From positions 62,001 to 126,000 of the forward strand of contig CAZWGA010000005.1 in the NCBI GenBank assembly GCA_964633285.1: a stretch of 64,000 nt of DNA, written 5' to 3'. This DNA comes from 20CM-2-55-15 sp964633285 (lineage in GTDB: Bacteria > Acidobacteriota > Terriglobia > 20CM-2-55-15). Positions 1-8,126 of this stretch are shown here, piece by piece (the stretch's first letter is position 1; every line of letters starts with the position of its first letter). The notes beneath the pieces were generated by a model that made no database searches, had not been told where the DNA came from, and saw only the letters and a program-made list of their open reading frames with translations. The position numbers were made by a program, and so were the translations under genes.

Positions 1-457
1 TCAGGTCGGCATGCGTGACCGCCACTCGCGCATCCGAGAGCGCCGCGATCAGGAAGCCCACATTCGCCGGCGTGTCCCGCCAGTTCGTCATCACATGGCC
101 GAGATGCAGGTGAGCCGGAATCGCTTCTACTTTTGCCGCGACGATGGCGCCATCCTTCCACTCGCCTGTAATGCGGACCGGCCGTCCTGCATAAAGCGGC
201 AGACCGCCAAGATCCTGAGTCGCGATCGGAATGACTTGCTGCCTGTCATCCACAAGGACGTATTTCGCAAGCGCCTTGATGCACTCGAAAACGCATTCGC
301 GCTCCGACAACTTGCCCGCAGTCATCCTCATTTGATGGGAAGCCGTGCACATGCTGTCGGATAATTTTCCGCTCCAGACCTGCGATTGTTTCGGCTGATC
401 CTGGCACGGAGCAGCGATCGCCGATGTCAAAAGAACCACTGCCAGAACTTTCTTCAT
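1..457 (-). CDS. secreted protein of unknown function (C-terminus beyond window)
   Basis: Reads leftward from an ATG at 457 and stays open to base 1, so at least 152 residues are present and the end is missing. The N-terminus (MKKVLAVVLLTSAIAAPCQD) is a signal peptide, possibly a lipoprotein signal. The first half has a Cys-containing pattern (SDSMC, ERECVFECIKALAKYVLV) followed by QDLGGLPLYAGRPVRITGEW, which looks like a small beta-barrel domain common in secreted acidobacterial proteins. The second half (HLHLGHVMTNWRDTP and onward) resembles a short segment I have seen in other acidobacterial proteins. No enzyme motif is visible, so I assign no function. Confidence 0.7.
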   Translation of the reverse strand, partial: MKKVLAVVLLTSAIAAPCQDQPKQSQVWSGKLSDSMCTASHQMRMTAGKLSERECVFECIKALAKYVLVDDRQQVIPIATQDLGGLPLYAGRPVRITGEWKDGAIVAAKVEAIPAHLHLGHVMTNWRDTPANVGFLIAALSDARVAVTHADL

Positions 458-555
458 AGAATCGTGAGGCTAAAATATCGCTAAACACGGCGGGTATCAA
501 TATCTGCCTGCGGGAATTGCAGGGGAATTAAAAGGGGAATTTCAGGGACAGACAC

Positions 556-927
556 GATATCGATCAACGCTTCGTCTTTCTCACCAACAATTTTCAGGTT
601 CCCTCACCCACGGTTGCGGCCATCTATCATCAACGCTGGCAGATCGAACTGTTTTTCAAATGGATCAAACAGCACCTGCGGATCAAGCGTTTCTTCGGAA
701 CTTCCCCCAACGCCGTGAAGATCCAAATCTGGACTGCGATGGCGACCTATGCTCTGGTTGCCATCGCAAAAAAGCGCTTCGGCCTGGAGCACTCTCTCTA
801 CACAATTTTCCAAATCCTCTCCACCGCACTTTTCGAGAAAACCCCCGTCCCGCTTCTATTTCAGCGCTATAACGAAGAAATCTCGAATAGAGCCTGCTCT
901 AACCAGCTGACTCTATTCGAGATCTAA
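556..927 (+). pseudogene. IS4-family transposase, 3' fragment
   Basis: The reading frame DQRFVFLTNN, then AAIYHQRWQIELFFKWIKQH, LRIKRFFGTS and VKIQIWTAMATYALVAIAKK, ends at TAA 925-927. It is the C-terminal part of an IS4 transposase, including the YHQRWQIELFFKWIK segment with the conserved Y-(2)-R-(3)-E-(6)-K catalytic signature. Roughly the first two thirds of the protein, with the first two acidic catalytic residues, is missing. There is no start codon in a sensible place and the 5' side abuts a repeat arm, so this is a dead remnant. Confidence 0.85.
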
Positions 928-939
928 CCGGACACTAGT

Positions 940-983
940 GGGACAGACACCGAATTCGCACTTCAGAATTCGGTGTCTGTCCC
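940..983. repeat. palindromic repeat, copy 1 (18-bp arms)
   Basis: GGGACAGACACCGAATTC at 940-957 and its exact reverse complement at 966-983 are separated by the 8-nt loop GCACTTCA. The same core, loop included, recurs at 12104-12167 with longer arms. It lies just past the 3' end of the reverse-strand TPR gene, so it could also act as a transcription barrier. It resembles REP-type mobile palindromes. Confidence 0.85.
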
Positions 984-1001
984 TGAAATTCCCCGGCCCC
1001 T

Positions 1002-2081
1002 TTAATTTCCCAGACTTGAAAGAGGAACGGTGAAGGCCAACGAAGCGCGGATCCGCTTGACTTCGGCCTGGACGTGCTGGGCTTCGACAGGTTTGGAAAG
1101 ATTTCGCAGAACCAGCGAATAGTCCTCCAGCAGTTCGATCATTTCCGGCTTGTCGCCGGACGAAGTATTCCGGCGCGCCATCTCGACGGCTCGCGACAAT
1201 AATGTCTGAGCGCGCTGCCCATCGCTTTCGCGGATGCATTTTCTCGCGAGTCCATGAAGCGTCTGCATCAGGAGTTTTTCGTCAAAGACAACTTCGGTAC
1301 GCTCGAGAATCCCCAGGCTTCGCTGAAAATAGCTCTCGGCTTGCGTGAAGCTGCCCATATCCGTGTACAACGCTCCGAGGTTGTTCATCGTGATGGTCAA
1401 ATGTGGATGACTGCTCCCATATCGATCTTCCTGAAGCGCCAGCGACCGCTTGTACGAATCCTCGGCTTTCCGGTTTTGCTTTTGAGTTTGGTAAACACGC
1501 CCGAGATTGTTCAAAACGCCGCCGAGATCGACGTCCATCAGCGTAACCGGCCGAAGAGGAGATTCGGTCGCGTGCGAAAACGCGTTTTCGGCATCACCCA
1601 TCCTGTCCTGATAGAAGTACACGATGCCGAGACTGTTCAGAATTTGTCCGCGCAGTTGAGGATCTTCGATTTTATGTTTCCGCATGAGCTTTGAAGTCTT
1701 TTTCAACGTCTCGAAGGCTTCGCCATAGCGCGCCTGTGCTGTGAAAGATGCCGCAAGGTTGCGCAAAATAACCGCAGCCGCATGCTGCCGATTCGGTTGA
1801 ATATTCAGCATCGCGATCGAGCGCCGGTACAACTCATCGGCTTCCTGGAAACGGCCTTCGGCCTGAAGGATGTCCGCCAAAGCCGAGTAACTCAACGCGA
1901 CGGCATAATCATCGTGCTTCGCGATGGCGGCTTCAGCCGCACGCCGCGCAAACTCTTCTGCCTTGAAATAGTGACCCGACTGCAATTGAGCGAGACTGGA
2001 CTGACGAAGGTTGATGTAATCGCTCATGTCGCCGGACGTTATGCCAAGTAATGCGATCATCGTGATTCCAGGTAAAGTCAT
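1002..2081 (-). CDS. tetratricopeptide-repeat protein
   Basis: A 359-residue protein made almost entirely of TPR helices of the kinesin-light-chain/Fis-like type. Examples are NNLGRVYQTQKQNRKAEDSY, followed by KRSLALQEDRYGSSHPHL, and NNLGALYTDMGSFTQAESYF. The HPHLTITMNNLG linker is typical of this 42-residue TPR class. The ATG at 2081 has GAGG eight bases upstream. The short N-terminal stretch is hydrophobic but not a convincing signal peptide. TPR arrays mediate protein-protein contacts; the partner is unknown. The 3' end runs to the edge of the palindromic repeat. Confidence 0.85.
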   Translation of the reverse strand: MTLPGITMIALLGITSGDMSDYINLRQSSLAQLQSGHYFKAEEFARRAAEAAIAKHDDYAVALSYSALADILQAEGRFQEADELYRRSIAMLNIQPNRQHAAAVILRNLAASFTAQARYGEAFETLKKTSKLMRKHKIEDPQLRGQILNSLGIVYFYQDRMGDAENAFSHATESPLRPVTLMDVDLGGVLNNLGRVYQTQKQNRKAEDSYKRSLALQEDRYGSSHPHLTITMNNLGALYTDMGSFTQAESYFQRSLGILERTEVVFDEKLLMQTLHGLARKCIRESDGQRAQTLLSRAVEMARRNTSSGDKPEMIELLEDYSLVLRNLSKPVEAQHVQAEVKRIRASLAFTVPLSSLGN

Positions 2082-2254
2082 AAAGAAAACCTCGCTTTGC
2101 GAAATAAGAACAACTCTTCATTGCAAGGAGGTGACCACTCGGTTGATTTACTGCAACTGGCTGGAAATGCAGAACCGGCGTACGAGACAGGCCATACGTT
2201 TTCGTAGCATCACACGCCGAAAACCACATTTATGTTTCTCATGCTTTCGCGTGC

Positions 2255-2282
2255 GTTTCAGAATTGTCGGGTAAAGTATAAT
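2255..2282 (+). promoter_or_regulatory. putative promoter of the mla-like operon, near-leaderless
   Basis: A perfect -10 hexamer TATAAT at 2277-2282 is preceded by a weak -35 (GTTTCA, 2255-2260) at 16-bp spacing. The first ATG of the operon is at 2294, only 12 bases after the -10 box. Transcription would start 2-5 bases before the start codon, giving a leaderless or nearly leaderless mRNA. No Shine-Dalgarno precedes that ATG, which fits. Confidence 0.45.
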
Positions 2283-2293
2283 GCGCGCGCAAT

Positions 2294-2641
2294 ATGAGTC
2301 CGGCACGAACACTAAACATCTCCGTCCGCCATCTCGATCGAGGCACGGTGATCGATCTCGAAGGCGCTATCGATTTGCAGAACTCTCATGGCCTGCGCAC
2401 GACTCTGTTTGAGAACCTGGCAACAGCGTCCCGCCTTGCCCTGAACATGACCGGTATCCGGTACATTGACAGTTCCGGCATCGCCACTTTGATCGAAGCT
2501 TTGAAAAAATCGCGCGATCTGAAAAAAGACCTTGTGCTGTTCGGGCTGGGCCGGGCGGTCTACGATGTATTGAAGCTCACCAACCTCCTCGGAGTTTTTC
2601 GCATATCGGATACCGAGGAACACGCCCTGGATGGCAAGTAA
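2294..2641 (+). CDS. STAS-domain protein (MlaB-like)
   Basis: 115 residues forming one STAS domain: an N-terminal strand (TVIDLEGAIDLQNSHGLR), then MTGIRYIDSSGIATLIEALK with the DSSG loop that carries the phosphorylatable serine in anti-sigma-factor antagonists, and a C-terminal helix. On its own it would be read as an anti-sigma antagonist. It overlaps the MlaE-type permease gene by 11 bases and heads a lipid-transport operon, where the STAS protein (MlaB in E. coli) binds and stabilises the ATPase. I favour that role. Confidence 0.85.
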   Translation: MSPARTLNISVRHLDRGTVIDLEGAIDLQNSHGLRTTLFENLATASRLALNMTGIRYIDSSGIATLIEALKKSRDLKKDLVLFGLGRAVYDVLKLTNLLGVFRISDTEEHALDGK

Positions 2642-3443
2642 CGGACTCGTGGAACCGCTTTCCAATATCGGCGCCGCAACGGAAAGAGGGCTTGCCTATG
2701 TCGGGGGACTTGCTCAACTCCTGGGCCGCGCGCTGGCAAATGCGGTTGCATCGCCGCTGAAGCGCAGTCTGAGCCTTCAACGGATCAGCCATCAGGCCAT
2801 GACTGTCGGGGTGAGCGCGATTCCCGTAATCTCATTCATTACGTTTTTCATCGGCGTCATCATGGCGCTGCAGGGCGCGTACGAACTGAAGCGGTTTGGA
2901 GCCATTCACCTTGTTGCAGACATGGTTGCGATTTCCATAACTCGGGAACTTGGACCTCTCGTTACCGCCATCGTGGTGATCGGCCGGTCCGGCTCCGCGT
3001 TTGCTGCGGAAATCGGCACAATGAAAGTGACCGAGGAACTGGACGCGCTCGAAACCATGGCGTTGCATCCTGTCGCGTTTCTTGTAACACCCAAGCTGTT
3101 TGCAATGCTTCTGATGATGCCGTGCCTGACGATCTGGGCCGATCTCATGGGTATTCTGGGCGGCAGCGTGTTCGGAATCATCGGCGCGGATTACACCTTC
3201 GGAGGCTATCTCGCCGCCACGCGGGATGCGCTCTTCATGCGCGACATCCTTACAGGCCTGATCAAGAGCATTGTGTTCGGGCTCGTCATCACAGGCGTAG
3301 GATGTCAGGAAGGCTTCTCCACCGGCGCCGGCTCCGAACAGGTGGGCCGCTCGACCACGGCGGCTGTCGTCACATCCATTTTTCTGGTCGTTTTTGTGGA
3401 TCTCGTTTTTACGGCAATCTTCTATATGACGAGCGGAGTCTGA
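2631..3443 (+). CDS. mlaE: MlaE-family ABC permease
   Basis: 270 residues with about five membrane spans and the MlaE/YrbE signature at residues 106-146: ELGPL, GRSGSAFAAEIGTMKV, EELDALETM. This is the inner-membrane channel subunit of Mla-type phospholipid or hydrophobic-compound ABC systems. The N-terminal amphipathic segment before the first span is typical. The start overlaps the STAS gene and the stop overlaps the ATPase start (TGATG), so translation is coupled. The substrate cannot be deduced from sequence. Confidence 0.93.
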   Translation: MASNGLVEPLSNIGAATERGLAYVGGLAQLLGRALANAVASPLKRSLSLQRISHQAMTVGVSAIPVISFITFFIGVIMALQGAYELKRFGAIHLVADMVAISITRELGPLVTAIVVIGRSGSAFAAEIGTMKVTEELDALETMALHPVAFLVTPKLFAMLLMMPCLTIWADLMGILGGSVFGIIGADYTFGGYLAATRDALFMRDILTGLIKSIVFGLVITGVGCQEGFSTGAGSEQVGRSTTAAVVTSIFLVVFVDLVFTAIFYMTSGV

Positions 3444-4237
3444 TGTCATCGAACGAAGGTCCCATTATTTCCGGCAAAGACCTCCGCGTCCAATACGGCG
3501 ACCGTGAGATTCTTCACGGCGTCAACTTTGAAGTTCAACCGCGGGAAACAATCGTCATTCTGGGAGGATCGGGATCCGGCAAAAGCACGCTCCTTCGAAC
3601 CATGGTGGGGCTCGAGAGACCGTCTTCGGGAAACGTCTGGGTGAGCGGGACGAATCTCGCGACGGCATCACCTTCTGAAATGGATGACGTGCGGAAAAAG
3701 ATCGGCCTCTCCTTTCAGGGCGGCGCGTTGATCGGCTCGATGACCGTGGGAGAAAATGTTGCGCTCCCGCTGAGGGAACATACGAATCTCGAGGAATCGA
3801 CGATCGAGGTCATGGTGCGGATCAAACTCCAGCAGGTGGGACTCATCAAGTTCGAGCATTTCATGCCTTCGCAGCTCAGCGGCGGGATGAAAAAGCGCGC
3901 CGCGGTCGCGCGCGCCATGGCGATGGATCCCGAAATCCTGTTTTTCGATGAGCCTTCAGCGGGCCTGGATCCCGTCATCGCCGCCGGAATCGACAACCTC
4001 ATTTTGAATTTGAAGCAGGCGCTGGCGGTGACAATTGTCGTCGTCACACATGAACTGGCGAGCGCATTCCTGATTGCGGATCGAATCATCGTGCTGGACG
4101 CCGGCCACATCATTGCGGCATTACCGCCGGATGAATTGAAAAAGAGCACCCATCCGCGAATTCAGCAATTCCTGACTCGCACTGCCGACACCGAGGCTGG
4201 AGAAGACGTGGATCATTTGCAACTCTTTACGGAGTAA
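3443..4237 (+). CDS. mlaF: MlaF-family ABC transporter ATPase
   Basis: 264 residues. Walker A GGSGSGKST at 41-49, Q-loop SFQGG near 90-94, signature LSGGM at 145-149, Walker B ILFFDEP with catalytic Glu 170, and switch His 203. The sequence GLDPVIAAGI after Walker B is characteristic of MlaF/Ttg2A ATPases. I chose the ATG at 3443 because it overlaps the permease stop as TGATG and gives the normal family length; a longer upstream frame only runs antisense-like through mlaE. It should energise the MlaE channel on the cytoplasmic face. Confidence 0.93.
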   Translation: MSSNEGPIISGKDLRVQYGDREILHGVNFEVQPRETIVILGGSGSGKSTLLRTMVGLERPSSGNVWVSGTNLATASPSEMDDVRKKIGLSFQGGALIGSMTVGENVALPLREHTNLEESTIEVMVRIKLQQVGLIKFEHFMPSQLSGGMKKRAAVARAMAMDPEILFFDEPSAGLDPVIAAGIDNLILNLKQALAVTIVVVTHELASAFLIADRIIVLDAGHIIAALPPDELKKSTHPRIQQFLTRTADTEAGEDVDHLQLFTE

Positions 4238-4243
4238 TTTGAG

Positions 4244-5272
4244 ATGACGCCGAATCGCGAACGCGTACTGGTCGGGCTCTTTGTTGTAGTGGCCGCGGCC
4301 ATTTTGACAGTCACTACTGTCGCCGTTTGGGGAGGTATGCGGCGCTCCGGCGTTTCGTACCGCACATACCTTAAATTCAGCGGAGGCGTTCAGTCCGGAA
4401 CTCCCGTCCGTTATGGCGGTTTGAGAGTAGGCACCGTTCAGGATGTACGTGTCGATCCGGGCGATTCGACGCGAATTCAGGTGGACTTCATTGTCGATCA
4501 CGACGCACCGATCAAAGTGGACAGCGTGGCGCATCTGTCGAGCCTCGGCCTGTTGAGCGATTACTACATCGAAGTCTCCACCGGAACACCGAACGCCGCG
4601 CGGGCGCCCGGCGGGACCCTGCTGAAATCCGCGGAGACAGCCGGTTTGGCGCAACTCGGCGATACGATTCAGGACCTGCTCCCGCAAGTGCATCAGGCGC
4701 TGGACAAACTGACGCAAAATCTCGATGGCCTGCAAACAACGGTTGCGCGCGCAAACGACCTTCTGAATGACAGCAATCGAGCCAACATCGGACAAGCGCT
4801 CGCTCGAACGAACGATTTGCTGAACGATAAGAACCGCGCGAACATCGCGGATTCCCTCAGCAACGTCAACCAACTCCTCACCGAAAGCCGTCCGAAGATT
4901 GCCACCGGTCTCACAAATATCAACGAGGCCACCGCCCGCCTGACTCCGCTGCTCGAGGATGTCCGGAAAACCTCGGGCCGCGTCGATCAAACTCTGGCTA
5001 ACGTGGATGCCTTGCTGACGGAAAACCGGCCCGACCTGCACGCCACACTCGTGGAATTGCGTGAAGTATTAACCAACTCGAAAACCACAGTGGATCAGCT
5101 TCAAAGCATGATGAATCAGAACGCGGTCAACATCTATGAACTGCTCGAAAACATGCGCGCCGCGGCGACAAATATCCGGAGCCTGACCGAGACCATTAAA
5201 AGCAGCCCCGCGAGTTTGATTCGAGGTACAAACGTGAAGGATCGCCGGCCCGGAGGAGGAATGCAGAAGTGA
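4244..5272 (+). CDS. mlaD: MlaD-family substrate-binding protein (MCE domain)
   Basis: 342 residues: one N-terminal membrane anchor (about 9-29), an MCE domain (about 38-115, with FSGGVQSGTPVRYGGLRVG), then a long alpha-helical tail. The tail contains near-repeats of ANDLLND..RANI (around 165-200) and further heptad-like segments, so it probably forms the helical tunnel or coiled coil seen in longer MCE proteins. It hands lipid to or from the MlaE channel in the periplasm. It starts six bases after mlaF. It is longer than E. coli MlaD (183 residues), closer to PqiB or Mce-type proteins. Confidence 0.9.
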   Translation: MTPNRERVLVGLFVVVAAAILTVTTVAVWGGMRRSGVSYRTYLKFSGGVQSGTPVRYGGLRVGTVQDVRVDPGDSTRIQVDFIVDHDAPIKVDSVAHLSSLGLLSDYYIEVSTGTPNAARAPGGTLLKSAETAGLAQLGDTIQDLLPQVHQALDKLTQNLDGLQTTVARANDLLNDSNRANIGQALARTNDLLNDKNRANIADSLSNVNQLLTESRPKIATGLTNINEATARLTPLLEDVRKTSGRVDQTLANVDALLTENRPDLHATLVELREVLTNSKTTVDQLQSMMNQNAVNIYELLENMRAAATNIRSLTETIKSSPASLIRGTNVKDRRPGGGMQK

Positions 5273-5883
5273 AGATCTTTAAAAGCTGCATCGCTGTCTT
5301 GTTTCTGCTTGCCGCAGCCTGCGGCGCGATGCGTCCGATCAAATACTACCGGCTTGAAATCCCTCAGCCGGCGGCCGCGCCAACTGCCGCGAGTCTCGGC
5401 ATCTCGATTCAGGTTGGCAATATTGATACGCCGGCGATCATGCGTGATGGGCGGATCCTCTATCAGGTCGGCACGCACGAAGTCGGAACATATGAATACC
5501 ATCGCTGGGTCGAGACTCCCGATCGCGTGGTTCAGGATTCGCTCGTGCGTCTGCTCCGCTCATCCGGCAGATTTCAATCCGTCGACACACCTCGCAATTC
5601 GATAAAGCCGGATTACGTCGTGCAAGGCAAGATCTACGAATTCTCGGAAATGGATAAGCCTGAAGTCCACTCACGCGTCTCTCTGGAAATCGAACTTCAC
5701 GATACAAAGACGGGACGAACCGTCTGGTCGCGCATCTATACCGAAGAAGAAAACGTCGGTGGAAAAGAAGTTTCCGATGTTGTCCATTCACTCGACCAGA
5801 ATCTCGGCCGGGGGCTGGCCCAGATTGTTACAGGCCTGGATCAATACTTCACGGGAAGAGCCGCAGCGACGGGCTCCAGGTAG
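5269..5883 (+). CDS. PqiC/ABC-type transport auxiliary lipoprotein
   Basis: 204 residues starting at a GTG that overlaps the mlaD stop (GTGA), with GGAGGAGGA nine bases upstream. The lipobox LLAAAC places the lipidated Cys at 18. The rest (KYYRLEIPQP near the N-terminus, a long beta-rich centre with RVVQDSLVRLL and DYVVQGKIYEF, HDTKTGRTVWSR) fits the DUF330/ABC_trans_aux family, which includes PqiC. In such systems it links the MCE subunit to the outer membrane. No MlaC- or MlaA-like gene follows, so this operon is a hybrid of Mla and Pqi layouts. Confidence 0.8.
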   Translation: MKIFKSCIAVLFLLAAACGAMRPIKYYRLEIPQPAAAPTAASLGISIQVGNIDTPAIMRDGRILYQVGTHEVGTYEYHRWVETPDRVVQDSLVRLLRSSGRFQSVDTPRNSIKPDYVVQGKIYEFSEMDKPEVHSRVSLEIELHDTKTGRTVWSRIYTEEENVGGKEVSDVVHSLDQNLGRGLAQIVTGLDQYFTGRAAATGSR

Positions 5884-5928
5884 ATCCCTAAAATGTTTCG
5901 AACGCTCAGCCTGCGGAGCGTCATGACG

Positions 5929-7587
5929 TTATTCCTGCAACAGCGCGAACGTCCAGATGGAACCGCCGGTCGGCATTTTGCCCGCGGCGTAGCGTGTAGC
6001 GAGGATGCCGCCGAGTCCGGAAGCGACTGTCACAAACTGGCGGCCTTTGTGAGTGTAGGTAATCGCGGTCGCGTTTACGCTGGATCCTGTCTTGAACTGC
6101 CAGAGAGTTTTTCCGGTGTCCTGATCGAGAGCGATGAGTTCACCGCTGAGCTTGCCCGTGAAGATGAGTCCTCCTCCCGTGGCGAGCATGCCTGCGGAGC
6201 CCGGTAGATCGGTGAGCGGGATCTCCCATTTTTTTTCGCCGGTCAGTGGATTGATAGCCGCGTAATGACCCAGGACATCGCCCGGACTTGTTTCCGGCTG
6301 CCTGGAATCCACTCCCGTGGAAGTGCCGCCGATGACCGTTGGCTTTGGCGGCGCGAGCTTCTGTATGCGAGCGACGTTCCAGGTACTCGCGTAAATCAGG
6401 CCCGTTGCCGGATTGAAGGCGATGGGAGTGGCATTCGTTCCACGCGATGGAAAAATCTCAACTTCTTCTCCGGCAGCGAAGCGCCTGGAGATGTCCGTCA
6501 GCACAGGGCGTCCCGTTGCCATATCGATGTGCGTCGCCCAATTGACTTTCACGTAAGGATGCGCGGCGATGAGTTTGCAATTCGTGCGATCGAGCACGTA
6601 CATGAAGCCGTTCTTGTTGGCCTGAATCATCGCCTTTCGAGGCTGGCCGCCAACCTGGATATCCACGAGCACATTCTCGTCGGTGGCATCGACGTCGTAA
6701 ACATCATTGGGTGTGTATTGAAAATAACAGGCCACTTCTCCGGTTTTCGGACGAATCGCGAGTACGCTGTTGGTAAACAAACTGTCGAGACCTTCGCGCG
6801 GACGCGGATCGTAGGGCTCGGCATTGCCCGTTCCCCAATACACAAGATCAAGGTCAGGATCGTAGGAACCCGAACGCCATGTCGGTCCGCCGCCCTGCGA
6901 CCATGCGTTGCTGTTCTTCGGCCAGGTTTCCGAGCCGGGTTCGCCCGGCGCGGGAATCGTGTATCGGCGCCACAGTTTTTTTCCGGTATCGGGATCCCAG
7001 CCGTCCAGGAAACCGCGCGTCGTGGATTCGCCGCCGGCAACACCTGAAATCAGCACTCCGTTGGCGATGATCGGAGCGCTCGTCGAGTAATAGCCTTCTT
7101 TGGCTTCGGCGAATTTCTGGTTCCAGAGTTCCCTGCCCGTCTTCATGTCGAGAGCAAGAACATGATTGTCGATGGTCACGCGAAACAGTTTGCCGTTGTA
7201 GATCGTGGCCGAGCCGCGATTGAACGCTGCCCGTGTGATGCCGGCCTCCAGCTCGACGGGCGTGCGCCACATCATCCGGCCTGTTTCGACATCAATCGCA
7301 AACGTCCACTTGCCGTTGATAACATACATCACGCCGTTGTAGATCGTGGGAGCCGCCAGTTCGCCCTGATCGTTCATCACACTCGTGTTCCAGATCGGAA
7401 CGAGACGTCTTACGTTGGTTTTATTGATTTGCCGCAGCGGACTAAAGCTCTTCCGGTCGTAACCCATGCTCTCGGTAAGAACGTTTTCCGGGTTCTTACC
7501 GTCGTTGAGCAATTCCTGCATCGTCTGGGTCAGCACAGGCGCGGCCCATAGAGCGAACAATGCCGCACACCAACAAATTCTTTTCAT
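5929..7587 (-). CDS. PQQ-type quinoprotein (alcohol dehydrogenase-like beta-propeller)
   Basis: 552 residues: a signal peptide, then an eight-bladed quinoprotein propeller with repeated tryptophan-docking motifs such as VETGRMMW, MKTGRELWNQ, DTGKKLWRR and QDTGKTLWQFKTG. YTPNDVYDVDATDE matches the region with the catalytic Asp of methanol/ethanol dehydrogenases. At the place where these enzymes have two adjacent cysteines that contact PQQ, this protein has RAAFNRG (119-125), so the vicinal disulfide is absent. It may still bind PQQ or be a non-catalytic propeller. It is the last gene of a three-gene reverse operon, 16 bases after the secreted protein at 7604-8080. Confidence 0.85.
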   Translation of the reverse strand: MKRICWCAALFALWAAPVLTQTMQELLNDGKNPENVLTESMGYDRKSFSPLRQINKTNVRRLVPIWNTSVMNDQGELAAPTIYNGVMYVINGKWTFAIDVETGRMMWRTPVELEAGITRAAFNRGSATIYNGKLFRVTIDNHVLALDMKTGRELWNQKFAEAKEGYYSTSAPIIANGVLISGVAGGESTTRGFLDGWDPDTGKKLWRRYTIPAPGEPGSETWPKNSNAWSQGGGPTWRSGSYDPDLDLVYWGTGNAEPYDPRPREGLDSLFTNSVLAIRPKTGEVACYFQYTPNDVYDVDATDENVLVDIQVGGQPRKAMIQANKNGFMYVLDRTNCKLIAAHPYVKVNWATHIDMATGRPVLTDISRRFAAGEEVEIFPSRGTNATPIAFNPATGLIYASTWNVARIQKLAPPKPTVIGGTSTGVDSRQPETSPGDVLGHYAAINPLTGEKKWEIPLTDLPGSAGMLATGGGLIFTGKLSGELIALDQDTGKTLWQFKTGSSVNATAITYTHKGRQFVTVASGLGGILATRYAAGKMPTGGSIWTFALLQE

Positions 7588-7603
7588 GATCGGCTCCTGA
7601 AAT

Positions 7604-8080
7604 CTATTCGACGATCGTCAGTTGGGAGGTCTCGACTTCGAACGGCTTCCACTCACCCGTTCGCCCTTGAGGATCCTTCGCGGTCACGGAATAGCGAACA
7701 ATGCCGAGCGGAGCATCACTGGGCACCATCCATTTCAACACCCAGAACTCACGCTCCGGCTGTTGCGCAGTCTGGCGATCGCGCATCGGAAGGTCGAGGA
7801 CTTTGCCGGCATAGTTCAAATGCACGACGAGCTGTGTTCCGCGGTCACGCTTGCCTGTCGCGGGATCGATCGCGGTCATGCGGAACCCAACCGGATCGCC
7901 ACGTTTGTAGCGATTATTCAACGTGCAGTTAAGCGGCTTGCCCGGACCAAAGAAGTAAGCCATGTCTCCGGAAAGAATCAGACGCTCGCCTTGCGCCTGG
8001 CCCGGCATGGGCAACATCGCAGCAAGAAGCGTCAGAACGACGATCATCGCCGACAAAGCAAGGATGCGAGGGAGTTTCAT
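7604..8080 (-). CDS. small secreted protein of unknown function
   Basis: 158 residues from the ATG at 8080 (MKLPRILALSAMIVVLTLLA), which gives a clean signal peptide; a start at 8116 would add 12 residues in front of it. The mature part is beta-rich (ERLILSGDMAYFFG, VGFRMTAIDPATGKRDRGTQ, WVLKWMVPSDAPLGIVRYSV), like an Ig-fold domain. No catalytic motif is visible. It sits between a duplicated-domain lipoprotein and a quinoprotein and probably acts with them in the periplasm. Confidence 0.75.
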   Translation of the reverse strand: MKLPRILALSAMIVVLTLLAAMLPMPGQAQGERLILSGDMAYFFGPGKPLNCTLNNRYKRGDPVGFRMTAIDPATGKRDRGTQLVVHLNYAGKVLDLPMRDRQTAQQPEREFWVLKWMVPSDAPLGIVRYSVTAKDPQGRTGEWKPFEVETSQLTIVE

Positions 8081-8126
8081 GGGTGAGAAGATTACCACTA
8101 AAAAACATCCGGACACAAAGAACGGC

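Larger units (their letters stand above)
534..992. repeat. palindromic-repeat arm, IS4 fragment and full palindrome
   Basis: Bases 534-555 carry one arm of the palindromic repeat (GGGGAATTTCAGGGACAGACAC). The IS4-type transposase tail follows directly. A complete copy of the palindrome lies at 940-983 and its outer arm continues to about 992 (CTGAAATTCCCC). The transposase remnant is therefore bracketed by inverted arms of the same element. Either the IS fragment landed in a repeat unit, or the repeat and IS moved together. Confidence 0.6.

Noticed and set aside
2832..3449. 205-residue reverse frame
   Set aside because: It is antisense to mlaE and mirrors its hydrophobic codons as His/Asp/Arg-rich sequence.
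5902..5921. Intrinsic terminator between convergent genes
   Set aside because: The stem is only six base pairs (ACGCTC/GAGCGT) and no T-run follows on either side.
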